7,183 bases of DNA from Kiritimatiellia bacterium. Its GTDB lineage: Bacteria > Verrucomicrobiota > Kiritimatiellia > RFP12 > UBA1067. This document shows, one piece after another, positions 1-6,669 of this stretch (its first letter is position 1; each line of letters begins with the position of its first letter). The stretch spans positions 1 to 7,183 of the forward strand of contig JAFRBA010000035.1 in assembly GCA_017405115.1 (NCBI GenBank), in the 5' to 3' direction. The notes beneath the pieces were generated by a model. The model was not told where the DNA came from. It did not search any database and worked only from the letters and a program-made list of their open reading frames with translations. A program made the translations under genes and the position numbers.

Positions 1-585
1 GAGACGGAGATCCGCCGCGTAGGCGGAACGAAGAACATCCCTGGCGACGTGCGCGTGATAGCCGCATCCAACACAAACCTCGACGAGGGCGTGGTGAAGG
101 GCACTTTCCGCAGCGACCTCTACTCCCGGTTCGCGGTCATAACCATCGACAGTCCCCCGCTTCGCAAGCGTGTCGAAGACATAATTCCCCTTGCGCGGCA
201 TTTCATCCAGTGCGAGCTCAAGGCAGACGGCGTGGACGATCCGCCGCCGCAAATCGCCGCAGATGCCGTCCATGCGCTTGAGGCGTATGACTGGCCGGGC
301 AATGTGCGAGAGCTTGAGAATGCGATGAAGCACGCCCTAACCTTTTACCAGGGCGGAGAGGTTACTCTCGACCTTCTGCCCCCCAAGATTCTTGAACACA
401 AGGCGCCAGAGTCGGCGGAAAACGGAGCCGTGCCGGACAATGCATCGCTGAAGAGCTACCTTAAAGCGAAAGAAAGAGAGTACATTGGGCGCATTCTTAA
501 CGATAACGGGGGCGACAAGGAGAAGGCTGCAGAGGCGCTTAAGGTCAACCTCTCAACCCTCTATAGAAAGCTCAGTGAGCACTGA
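1..585 (+). CDS. Sigma-54-dependent transcriptional activator, C-terminal part (5' end outside window)
   Basis: The reading frame is open from base 1, so the gene starts upstream; 194 residues are visible. They begin in the central AAA+ domain: a RRVGGT segment (visible residues 5-10), then DVRVIAASNTNL (16-27), then FRSDLYSRF (36-44), which corresponds to the FREDLYYRL segment holding the two arginine fingers (R37 and R43 here). PPLRKRVEDI follows at 52-61, and the sensor-II motif WPGNVREL is at 98-105. A linker of about 40 residues leads to a C-terminal Fis-type helix-turn-helix (about 149-194, ending LYRKLSEH). Family knowledge: such proteins bind enhancer sites and use ATP hydrolysis to open sigma-54 RNA polymerase promoters. 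The N-terminal sensory domain and the GAFTGA loop are not visible, so its input signal is unknown. The next gene is a pilin behind two sigma-54-like promoters, so a PilR-like role is a reasonable inference. Base composition looks less GC-rich than the operon on the right. Confidence 0.95.
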   Translation, partial: ETEIRRVGGTKNIPGDVRVIAASNTNLDEGVVKGTFRSDLYSRFAVITIDSPPLRKRVEDIIPLARHFIQCELKADGVDDPPPQIAADAVHALEAYDWPGNVRELENAMKHALTFYQGGEVTLDLLPPKILEHKAPESAENGAVPDNASLKSYLKAKEREYIGRILNDNGGDKEKAAEALKVNLSTLYRKLSEH

Positions 586-608
586 TGCATTCTTATTTTT
601 GCGAAATT

Positions 609-628
609 CCTTTGCAGAGTTGCAAAGG
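609..628. promoter_or_regulatory. Perfect inverted repeat, candidate enhancer/operator site
   Basis: CCTTTGCA and TGCAAAGG form a perfect 8-bp dyad around a GAGT centre. It lies 23 bp after the regulator's stop codon. Its centre is about 77 bp upstream of the predicted start from the first sigma-54 promoter candidate and about 111 bp upstream of that from the second, which is a usual distance for an activator enhancer site. No T-tract follows, so a rho-independent terminator is unlikely. The Fis-HTH protein encoded next door is an obvious candidate ligand, but that is inference. Confidence 0.5.
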
Positions 629-669
629 CGAGAAGGCCGGAGAGGGGTGTTTAGGCCTCTGTGGGCATG

Positions 670-685
670 TGGCACGGTATGTGCT
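670..685 (+). promoter_or_regulatory. Sigma-54 (-24/-12) promoter candidate 1 of the pilin gene
   Basis: TGGCACG-GTAT-GTGCT matches the sigma-54 consensus TGGCACG-N4-TTGCW at all positions but one, with GG (671-672) and GC (683-684) at the required spacing. The predicted transcription start is near 696, giving a leader of about 59 nt before the pilin ATG. The upstream gene encodes a sigma-54 activator, and pilins are known targets of such regulators (PilR in Pseudomonas), which supports the call. Confidence 0.72.
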
Positions 686-703
686 TAGCGATTTGTTGGC
701 AGT

Positions 704-719
704 TGGCACGGTGTCGGCT
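704..719 (+). promoter_or_regulatory. Sigma-54 (-24/-12) promoter candidate 2 of the pilin gene
   Basis: TGGCACG-GTGT-CGGCT has a perfect -24 element and the invariant GG (705-706) and GC (717-718) in correct spacing; the -12 element is weaker (CGGCT for TTGCW). It begins 34 bp downstream of the first candidate and shares the 9-mer TGGCACGGT with it. A start near 730 would leave a 25-nt leader that still contains the ribosome binding site at 741-746. It may be a true second promoter, or a duplicated element that binds sigma-54 polymerase unproductively. Confidence 0.5.
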
Positions 720-754
720 GCAACAAAACAAAAAACAAACAAAGGAACACAACC

Positions 755-1114
755 ATGAAAAGAATGCTGAAGGGTTTTACCCTCGTTGAGATCATGATCG
801 TGGTCGCCATCATCGCCATTTTGGCCGCTGTTGCGATCCCGAACTTCGTTAAGTACCGCCGCAACTCCCAGGCTGCTGCCTGCGTGAGCAACCTGAAGCA
901 GATTCAGGCCGCGATTGAGCAGGCGAAGATGGCCGGCTCCACTCCCAGCGCGCTGGCTGATCTCGTTGGCTCCGACAAGTACATCAAGGCAACGCCCACC
1001 TGCCCCGCTGGCGGAACGTACGAGCTTGGCGACGACACGACTGATCCGAGCTGCTCGCTTGGCAAGGTTGATGCCGAGGACAAGTCTTCCTGGCATATGC
1101 TCGTCAAGGAATGA
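755..1114 (+). CDS. Type IV pilin-like protein (prepilin-type N-terminal methylation domain)
   Basis: The 119-aa precursor has a classic class III signal: MKRMLKG, cleaved after G7, then FTLVEIMIVVAIIAILAAVA with F+1 and E+5 of the mature protein. These are cut and N-methylated by prepilin peptidase PilD. Residues 8-28 are the hydrophobic helix that anchors the subunit in the membrane and packs the filament core; P29 gives the usual kink. The small globular part has three cysteines (C43, C83, C100), a CPAGGTY motif (83-89) and SCSLG near the end, so C83-C100 could form the C-terminal disulfide loop typical of pilins. ATG is supported by AAAGGA at 741-746 and by an A/C-rich, unstructured leader. 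It is probably a major pilin, given the likely strong sigma-54 promoters and the dedicated terminator, but a type II secretion pseudopilin cannot be excluded. The short CPxGGxY type is frequent in the PVC phyla. Confidence 0.93.
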   Translation: MKRMLKGFTLVEIMIVVAIIAILAAVAIPNFVKYRRNSQAAACVSNLKQIQAAIEQAKMAGSTPSALADLVGSDKYIKATPTCPAGGTYELGDDTTDPSCSLGKVDAEDKSSWHMLVKE

Positions 1115-1135
1115 TCCTGATAGAAGCATCGTGTT

Positions 1136-1152
1136 GAATCGTTTGACGATTC
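1136..1152 (+). other. Small hairpin in the pilin 3' untranslated region
   Basis: GAATCGT-TTG-ACGATTC is a perfect 7-bp stem with a 3-nt loop, 21 bp after the pilin stop codon and 8 bp before the terminator stem. Together with that terminator it would cap the pilin mRNA with two hairpins, which could protect the 3' end from exonucleases. The role is inferred from position only. Confidence 0.45.
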
Positions 1153-1160
1153 GCATAAAT

Positions 1161-1196
1161 TTGGCGGACGGTGCTTTGGCCGTCCGCCAACTTTTT
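1161..1196 (+). terminator. Rho-independent terminator after the pilin gene
   Basis: TTGGCGGACGG (1161-1171) pairs perfectly with CCGTCCGCCAA (1180-1190) around an 8-nt loop, and is followed by CTTTTT. A GC-rich 11-bp stem with a T-run is a strong intrinsic terminator. It lies 46 bp after the pilin stop and only 24 bp before the next gene's ATG, so that gene must depend on read-through or on a promoter inside or upstream of the hairpin. Confidence 0.88.
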
Positions 1197-1214
1197 CATT
1201 AGGGGGGGCGTTTG

Positions 1215-3239
1215 ATGTGCATTGACGAGCGCAGAATTGTCCGACTGATGCTGTGCATCGGTCTGCTTCAGATTGCGGCCTATTATCTGGCTGGTGCGCT
1301 TGTGCGGTCCGACGGAGGGTTTGCTATAGGCCAGCCGGACACTCTTCTGTACTGTCAGGCGGCGCGTCGTATTGTCGAGGGGCATGCCTTTTCGTTCTCA
1401 GCGGGAACGGCCGTCAGCACTGGCACGACCTCGGTACTGTATCCTTTCGTCCTCGCGGGCCTCTATGCGGTCGGCTTCACTGGCGACGCTCTCATACGGG
1501 CGGGCTTTTTCCTCAATGCGCTCTTTTATTTGGTTTTTCTCTGTGGCTGGGGGCTCGTGCTGCGCCGCCTGTTTTCCGGCAGGCCTGTTGCGCACGCCAC
1601 GGCTGCGGCGCTTGTCGCGCTCTTTGGTCCTGCGGCTTACTGCGCAATGGCGCAGAGCGACATCGGTCTGTGGATGGCGGTGTCGGCGTTCATCGCGTAT
1701 GGGCTTGCCGCTGACCGGAAACTCGTCTACGTTCCTCTTCTTCTGGTCGCGCCTTGGATTCGCCCCGAGGGAATGATACTTGTCGTTGCCTACTGCGTTT
1801 GCCTGACTTTGCACGTGCTCCGCGTGCGCAGGGTCGGACGCGAAGCTTTTTTTGCCGCGACGTTTGTTCTTTCAGTTCTAGGCGTTTTCGCATTCAACTT
1901 CTGGCTCACGGGTGCGGCACAGTTCTCCAGCGTGGCGTACAAGGGCCATCTTACGGGCTATCCACTTGTCCAGGGACTCTACGCGACGGCTGTCGACGGC
2001 ATGAATTTCCTTCTTCCGATTCTGTTCGGCGTGCCGAAGGACGCGCCCAGGATGTTCTTCTTCGTGCCGATCGTCGGCGCGGCAATGATGTGGACCGGCG
2101 TGGCAGTGCGGAATTGGCGGAGTGATTTCTCGTGGCGCGCGGGCGTCTGGTACCTTGCCATGGCCGGCGGTTTCTTCACCGTTGCCACCAGCGGCTGGCA
2201 GGACATGAACCTCGACCGCTACGCAATGTGGATGATGCCTGCGATTCTGTTGCTTATGGCTGTCGGAGCAGAGGCGGTCTCGCTGCGCCTGCCTGCGGGC
2301 GGGCTGAGGACCCTGCCCTCTGCCGTGCTTGTCGGATACGGAGCTGTCGCGTCCGTTGTCTTCGTGTGCGCATATCACTTCTCTGCGGCGAGGGCGGACA
2401 GGCCACGCAATTTCGCCGCGGAGTGCGAGCGGACGCTCCCCGTGGGGAAATCCGTGGGACTGTGGAGCAAATGCGGTCTGGCCTACGAGATGTCCGACAG
2501 GCGCGTAGCGCACCTCATGGGAATCTATTCTCCGGAGTTCTTCACGCGCAGCCAGGTGTCCGCGCTGGAGACGCTGAAGGGGGATTCCTCGACGCGGTTT
2601 GACTACTGGATATACAACGGCACCGAAGACGGAACCCTCATGGCAGGGGCCGCCGAGAAGCTCATGGGGCCGGTTGTCATGCCCGGGCCTGACGGACTTG
2701 ACCTGCGCGAGTCGGACTGGAGCGCATTCGACGCAGGCGCGGCGATTCCGTCGTGCTCCAAGACGAATGCGGCGCTGGTCGCGTTCGTCGACGTGGCCGA
2801 CGAGCGCAGCGAGAAGGCGGCAGGGTACGAGGTGTTCACCCGCTACGACATGCCGGAGTTTGCGCCGCAGCCGTTCGTCGCGCAGCTGGCGGGCAAGACG
2901 GCGTTCGACGGCGGTCGCATGGTTCTCGGCGGAGACGCGATGACGGTGCATCTCGAGGGTGGCAGGGACGTGCACGTGGTTATGCGTACGGTTTCGTCTT
3001 GCCGTGCGCACTACGGGCGCGATCTCAAGACCGGGCGGTTCGACTACACGTTCAAGTCGCCAATGTCGCTGCATGTGTCGCTTGACGGGTCCAAGCCGTT
3101 TGCGGTCGATTTCCCAATCGCGGATAAGGGCTTCAGCGACGTGGAGTTTGTGATTCCCGGCAGACTTGTCGGCGGCGGCGACACCCGCATCGCGTTTTTC
3201 GGCGAGCACGTGGCCTGCGGCTACTGGTTCTACCAGTGA
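1215..3239 (+). CDS. Polytopic membrane protein, GT-C glycosyltransferase-like, with large C-terminal soluble region
   Basis: The 674-aa product starts at ATG 1215, preceded by a G-rich ribosome binding site (AGGGGGGG, 1201-1208); an in-frame TTG lies directly before it at 1212. The N-terminal ~390 residues hold roughly ten to twelve hydrophobic segments, the first at about 9-30. The loop after segment 1 carries QPDTLLYCQAARRIVEG (40-56), with D42 where GT-C enzymes place their catalytic acidic residue, followed by a STGTTSVLYPFVLAGLY segment like the second conserved block of the family. WIRPEG (about 181-186) and NLDRYAMW (332-339) also recall GT-C proteins. The last ~285 residues are soluble, probably extracytoplasmic; the final ~130 look rich in beta strands. 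GT-C enzymes move sugars from lipid-linked donors to proteins, lipids or glycans outside the membrane. Donor and acceptor cannot be read here. Pilin glycosylation is suggested only by adjacency. Overall similarity to named families is modest, so it could also be a non-catalytic relative. Confidence 0.75.
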   Translation: MCIDERRIVRLMLCIGLLQIAAYYLAGALVRSDGGFAIGQPDTLLYCQAARRIVEGHAFSFSAGTAVSTGTTSVLYPFVLAGLYAVGFTGDALIRAGFFLNALFYLVFLCGWGLVLRRLFSGRPVAHATAAALVALFGPAAYCAMAQSDIGLWMAVSAFIAYGLAADRKLVYVPLLLVAPWIRPEGMILVVAYCVCLTLHVLRVRRVGREAFFAATFVLSVLGVFAFNFWLTGAAQFSSVAYKGHLTGYPLVQGLYATAVDGMNFLLPILFGVPKDAPRMFFFVPIVGAAMMWTGVAVRNWRSDFSWRAGVWYLAMAGGFFTVATSGWQDMNLDRYAMWMMPAILLLMAVGAEAVSLRLPAGGLRTLPSAVLVGYGAVASVVFVCAYHFSAARADRPRNFAAECERTLPVGKSVGLWSKCGLAYEMSDRRVAHLMGIYSPEFFTRSQVSALETLKGDSSTRFDYWIYNGTEDGTLMAGAAEKLMGPVVMPGPDGLDLRESDWSAFDAGAAIPSCSKTNAALVAFVDVADERSEKAAGYEVFTRYDMPEFAPQPFVAQLAGKTAFDGGRMVLGGDAMTVHLEGGRDVHVVMRTVSSCRAHYGRDLKTGRFDYTFKSPMSLHVSLDGSKPFAVDFPIADKGFSDVEFVIPGRLVGGGDTRIAFFGEHVACGYWFYQ

Positions 3240-3252
3240 CGAATGGCCGGAA

Positions 3253-4650
3253 TCAGCTGATCACCTTGCCGGGGTTTAGGATGTTCTTCGGGTCGAACGC
3301 GGCCTTGATGCCGCGCATTAGGGCGCGAACCTCGGGCGAGAGCGACTCGGCCAGGTACGGGCGCTTCGCCCTGCCTATGCCGTGCTCGCCGCTCACCTGC
3401 CCGCCAAGTTCCCGCGCCTTCGCGTAGAGGTCCTCGAACACGGCCGCAAGCCTCGTCTTCCATTCCGCCTCGCCCAGCTCGTCCCTGAGCACGTAGATGT
3501 GCAGGTTCCCGTCGCCGGCGTGTCCGAACGAGCGTATGCGCACTCCGTGCGTCTTCTGCAGTCCGTGCGAGAAGAGCACGAACTCCGCCACGTGCGCGCG
3601 CGGCACGACGACGTCGCACTCGTCCATCTCGGTCGTCGACGCCTTGATCGCCTCGAGGAACGCGCCGCGCGCCGACCAGATGGACTCGTTCCGCTCGGGC
3701 GTGTCGGATATGAACACGTCCTTCGCGCCGTTCTCGAGGCACGTCTTCGCCGCCGCGTCCCATGCGAGGTCGACTTCCTCGCGGCTCGCGCCGTCGAATG
3801 TCAGCAGCAGGTAGGCGTCCGCCGAGTTGTCCGGGAACTTGCGCGCCTGGAACTTCTCCGCGGCGAGTATGACCTCCCGCTCCATGAACTCCACTGCGGT
3901 CGGCACGCTCGCCGCGCGGATGACCTCCGGCACGGTGCGTATCGCCGCGGCGAGGTCGGGGAAGGGCACCAGGAGCGAGATCTTCGCCTTCGGGAGCGGC
4001 AGCAGCCTGAGCGTCGCGCGCGCAACGACGCCGAGCGTCCCCTCGGAGCCGACTATCAGGTCCTTCAGCGCGTAGCCTGACGAGTTCTTCGCTATCTTGC
4101 CGCCCAGCTCCACAACGTCGCCGTTCGGCAGCACGACCGTGAGCGCGCGCACGTAGTCGCGCGTTACGCCGTACTTGACGGCGCGCATTCCGCCCGCGTT
4201 CGTCGATATGTTGCCGCCGATCGTAGCAGTCTTCTCGCCGGGATCCGGCGGATAGAAGAACCCGCGCTCCTCGACGTACTTCGCGACGTCCATCAGGAGC
4301 ACGCCGGGCTCAACGGTGAGCGTCATGTTCTTCTCGTCCAGCTCGATGACGTTCGTCATTCCGCTTGTGTCGAGGAGGATCCCGCCTTCGAGCGGGACCG
4401 CGCCGCCGACTAGTCCCGTGCCGCTGCCGCGCACCGTAACGGGTATGTCGTGCTCGAATGCGTAGCGCATCACCTTCGATATCTCGTCGACGGAGAGAAC
4501 CTGGACGCGCGCATCTGGGCGCGCGAACGAGCCGCCCAGCTCGTCGTGGCAGTAGTCCTCGCCGATGTCGTCGCGCGCCGTCACGCGCTCGTCGCCGCAG
4601 AGTTTCCGCAGGAAGGAAAGATCGCCTTCGTCAAAGCTCTTGTAGCTCAT
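3253..4650 (-). CDS. glcD: FAD-linked 2-hydroxyacid (probably D-lactate) dehydrogenase, GlcD/LctD family
   Basis: The 465-aa protein has the full GlcD/D-lactate dehydrogenase layout. An N-terminal PCMH-type FAD-binding domain (about 42-220) carries [11 protein letters not shown] (74-84), [14 protein letters not shown] (134-147), STNAGG (149-154), KYGVTRDYV (159-167) and [19 protein letters not shown] (189-207). The C-terminal FAD-oxidase domain carries [10 protein letters not shown] (375-384), GEHGIG (421-426) and the closing [12 protein letters not shown]377, H384 and E422/H423 fit the metal and substrate site of the family. The start is set by a strong AAGGAGG sequence 5-6 nt upstream; its ATG overlaps the etfA stop as ATGA, so translation is probably coupled. 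Behind etfB and etfA it corresponds to lctD of Acetobacterium, the lactate-oxidising subunit that passes electrons to the Etf flavins. Glycolate, 2-hydroxyglutarate or another 2-hydroxyacid cannot be excluded as substrate. Confidence 0.93.
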   Translation of the reverse strand: MSYKSFDEGDLSFLRKLCGDERVTARDDIGEDYCHDELGGSFARPDARVQVLSVDEISKVMRYAFEHDIPVTVRGSGTGLVGGAVPLEGGILLDTSGMTNVIELDEKNMTLTVEPGVLLMDVAKYVEERGFFYPPDPGEKTATIGGNISTNAGGMRAVKYGVTRDYVRALTVVLPNGDVVELGGKIAKNSSGYALKDLIVGSEGTLGVVARATLRLLPLPKAKISLLVPFPDLAAAIRTVPEVIRAASVPTAVEFMEREVILAAEKFQARKFPDNSADAYLLLTFDGASREEVDLAWDAAAKTCLENGAKDVFISDTPERNESIWSARGAFLEAIKASTTEMDECDVVVPRAHVAEFVLFSHGLQKTHGVRIRSFGHAGDGNLHIYVLRDELGEAEWKTRLAAVFEDLYAKARELGGQVSGEHGIGRAKRPYLAESLSPEVRALMRGIKAAFDPKNILNPGKVIS

Positions 4651-5840
4651 TTCGCCTCCTTCTTCGCCTTGATCCTGGCGATGAGTTCGGGGATGATCGT
4701 GTAGAAGTCGCCGACGAGGCCTACGTGCGCAATCTTGAAGATCGACGCCTTCGGGTCGGAGTTGATCGCGACGATCGTCTCCGACCCGCTCATGCCCGCG
4801 ACGAACTGTATCGCGCCGGAGACGCCGCACGTGATGATGAGCTTCGGCTTGACGGTGCGCCCCGAAAGCCCGATCTGCCGCTTCGCGTCCAGCCACCCGG
4901 CCTCGACTACCGCGCGCGTGGACGCGACCTCGCCGCCGAGGAGCCCTGCGAGCTCCTTCAGCATCGCGATGTCCTCCGGGCGCTTCACGCCGCGTCCGCA
5001 GACGACGAGCACCTCGGCCTCCTCGATGCCTTTCTCGGCGCTCTTCTGCACGCGCGAGAGCACCTCGATCTTAGAGAGAAGCCTGTCCGCCGCGAGCGAA
5101 CGTCTGACGACGCGTCCGTGCGGCTCGCCCTTCGGCGGGGCGGAGAATATCTTGTAGCGCACCGTCGCGAACTGCGGGCGGTGCCTTGGCGTGTTGATGT
5201 GCGCCATGATGTTGCCGCCGTAAGCCGGGCGTATCTGGTCGAGGTCTGTCGACTCGGACATGTCGAGCACCGTGCAGTCGGCCGTGAGCCCGGTGCGGAA
5301 TCGCGCGGCGACGCGCGGCGCGAGGGAGCGCCCGTTCACCGTGCCGCCCACCAGGACGGACGACGGATGCACGGTCTCGATGAAGTCCTGGAGCGCGTTG
5401 GCGTACGGCTCGATCCTGAAGTGCTCGAAGGCGGGGTCTTCGTAGACGTACACCTCGTCGGCCCCGCAGGCGAGAAGCTTCTCCACGGCCTCGCCGGTCT
5501 TTGCGCCGATGACGACGGCCAGCACGGGATGGTCGATCTTCGCGGCCAGCTCGCGCGCCTTGCCGAGCAGCTCGAGGCCCACGGGATGCAGCGCGCCGTC
5601 TGGTCCGACCTCGGCGACGACGGCGACGCCGCGCCACTTCGACTTGTCCACCCCCGGCGCGGCGTCGTCCACGAACTCGAACGCCCCGTCGCCCTTGCGG
5701 ATGCACAGGCGGCACATGCGGCAGCCAGCGCCGATCTCCAGCTCGCCCGCCGCGTTCTCGGCAATCGCCCCAAACGGGCACAGCGCCTTTGCCGCCTCGC
5801 GGTCGGCGATCTTTGCCTGGTTTATCTTTATGTATGACAT
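4647..5840 (-). CDS. etfA: Electron transfer flavoprotein alpha subunit with N-terminal single-cluster ferredoxin domain (LctC-like)
   Basis: The 397-aa protein starts [11 protein letters not shown]. Residues 1-60 form a reduced ferredoxin domain: C21 in CPFGAI, and C40, C43, C46 in CRMCRLC. These are exactly the four ligands of one cluster of a 2[4Fe-4S] ferredoxin; the ligands of the other cluster are absent. An EtfA N-terminal domain follows (about 70-250). The FAD-binding C-terminal domain has [10 protein letters not shown] (281-290), [20 protein letters not shown] (315-333), [13 protein letters not shown] (338-350) and [21 protein letters not shown] (358-378). In the Ldh-EtfAB complex of Acetobacterium woodii this subunit carries the alpha-FAD and an added [4Fe-4S] cluster, and exchanges electrons between ferredoxin, EtfB and the dehydrogenase. 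It lies 11 nt after etfB and overlaps the dehydrogenase gene by 4 nt. The ribosome binding site is weak (AGGCGA), so coupling to etfB translation is likely. A longer frame continues upstream, but it runs into etfB and lacks Etf features. Confidence 0.95.
   Translation of the reverse strand: MSYIKINQAKIADREAAKALCPFGAIAENAAGELEIGAGCRMCRLCIRKGDGAFEFVDDAAPGVDKSKWRGVAVVAEVGPDGALHPVGLELLGKARELAAKIDHPVLAVVIGAKTGEAVEKLLACGADEVYVYEDPAFEHFRIEPYANALQDFIETVHPSSVLVGGTVNGRSLAPRVAARFRTGLTADCTVLDMSESTDLDQIRPAYGGNIMAHINTPRHRPQFATVRYKIFSAPPKGEPHGRVVRRSLAADRLLSKIEVLSRVQKSAEKGIEEAEVLVVCGRGVKRPEDIAMLKELAGLLGGEVASTRAVVEAGWLDAKRQIGLSGRTVKPKLIITCGVSGAIQFVAGMSGSETIVAINSDPKASIFKIAHVGLVGDFYTIIPELIARIKAKKEAK
4653..4661 (-). 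promoter_or_regulatory. Strong ribosome binding site of the dehydrogenase gene, inside the etfA 3' end
   Basis: On the minus strand the sequence reads GAAGGAGGCGAAATGA, with AGGAGG 5 nt before the ATG. It decides the start at 4650, because the reading frame is open for 82 more codons upstream. It is the only strong Shine-Dalgarno of the three fully visible operon genes, which suggests independent re-initiation in addition to stop-start coupling. Confidence 0.8.
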
Positions 5841-5851
5841 GGTGCTTTCGC

Positions 5852-6649
5852 CTATTGAAGGAACTTGCGCTCGTCGAGGATGTCTGCGAGCTGCGCGGCC
5901 TTTTCTGTGTCGGTGCCGTCGATGCTGACGTGCTCTACGTGCGCCTCCGGCGGGAAGATGCGCTTGACCTGCGTGGGCGAGCCGTTGAGCCCGTAGTGCT
6001 TCGGGTCTGTGTCGTCGAGGTCCTTGAGGGCGAGCCACGTTATCTCGCGGTCGGCTGTCGCCGTCATCAGCCTGTACGACGGCAGGCGCGGCTCGAAGAT
6101 CCCTTTCTCGACCGTCATCAGGCACGGATACGGTATGCGCTCGGCGAGGGTGCAGTCGGGCAGGTCCACCGTGAGCGAGATCGACTCGTCGCCGACGGCG
6201 TCGATCGACTTCACGTTAACGACGTGCGGGATGCCGAGCCATTCGGCCATCTCCGCGCCGACCTGCGCAGTGTCGCCGTCCGTCGTCTGCTTGCCGCACA
6301 CGATGAGGTCGTAAGGGCCGGTCTTCTTGACGCCCTGCGCGAGCGTGAAGCTCGTCATCAGCACGTCGGCGCCGCCGAACGCGCGGTCGGACATGATGAC
6401 GCCCCTGTCGACTCCCATCATGAACGCCTCGCGCACGACGCGCTCGCACTGCGGCGGTCCCATCGTCATCGCCGTAACCTCGGCGCCTTCGCCCGCCTCG
6501 GCCTTGATCCTCAGCGCCGTCTCGAGCGCGTAGAGGTCGAAGGGGTTCATCTTCGCGGGAACCCCGTCGCGCTTGAGCGTTCCGGTGGTCTCGTCGATTT
6601 CTACCTGCGTGGTGCCGGGCACCTGCTTGATGCATGCTAGGATTTTCAT
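5852..6649 (-). CDS. etfB: Electron transfer flavoprotein beta subunit, bifurcating type (LctB-like)
   Basis: The 265-aa product begins MKILACIKQVPGT, typical for EtfB. Conserved blocks follow in family order: MNPFDLYALETALRIK (34-49), MTMGPP (61-66), CGKQTTDGDTAQVG (118-131), GIPHVVNV (139-146) and YPCLMTVEKGIFEPRLPSYR (174-193). In classical Etfs the beta subunit binds AMP; the DGDTAQVG form marks the electron-bifurcating group, whose EtfB binds a second FAD and is the site of reaction with NAD(H). This places the protein with the bifurcating partners of 2-hydroxyacid or acyl-CoA dehydrogenases. The ATG is preceded by only a weak Shine-Dalgarno-like GGAA. It starts 20 nt after the PAS gene's stop codon and ends in TAG, 11 nt before the etfA ATG, so all are likely on one transcript. 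Confidence 0.95.
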   Translation of the reverse strand: MKILACIKQVPGTTQVEIDETTGTLKRDGVPAKMNPFDLYALETALRIKAEAGEGAEVTAMTMGPPQCERVVREAFMMGVDRGVIMSDRAFGGADVLMTSFTLAQGVKKTGPYDLIVCGKQTTDGDTAQVGAEMAEWLGIPHVVNVKSIDAVGDESISLTVDLPDCTLAERIPYPCLMTVEKGIFEPRLPSYRLMTATADREITWLALKDLDDTDPKHYGLNGSPTQVKRIFPPEAHVEHVSIDGTDTEKAAQLADILDERKFLQ

Positions 6650-6669
6650 TTGGGGGTTCCGTGTCGAAG

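Noticed and set aside
609..628. Dyad as rho-independent terminator of the sigma-54 activator gene
   Set aside because: No T-run follows on the plus strand. The T-rich stretch at 594-600 lies before the dyad, and reading from the other strand would place it in the right position only for minus-strand transcription, where no gene ends.
593..1156. Open frame of 187 codons on the minus strand opposite the pilin
   Set aside because: It covers the regulatory region and the pilin in antisense and shows no recognisable domain; the pilin motif on the other strand is decisive.
1212..1214. TTG as start codon of the membrane protein
   Set aside because: ATG follows immediately in frame with suitable spacing from the G-rich ribosome binding site; the choice changes only one residue.
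1878..3209. Long open frame (443 codons) on the minus strand across the GT-C-like gene
   Set aside because: Its translation is rich in Arg, His and Ala without any family motif, and it lies antisense to a frame with clear membrane segments. High GC content removes stop codons there.
4651..4896. Upstream extension of the dehydrogenase gene into etfA (82 codons)
   Set aside because: It reads etfA in a wrong frame, whereas a strong AAGGAGG precedes the ATG at 4650 and the protein then has normal family length.
4458..5837. Long open frame (459 codons) on the plus strand across the etfA and dehydrogenase genes
   Set aside because: The translation is Arg/Asp/Leu-rich and low in complexity, with no motif, while the opposite strand encodes full EtfA and GlcD signatures. 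It is a composition shadow.
5841..6125. Upstream extension of etfA into etfB (95 codons)
   Set aside because: The extension is an Arg-rich out-of-frame reading of etfB. The ATG at 5840 directly precedes the conserved ferredoxin-domain start.
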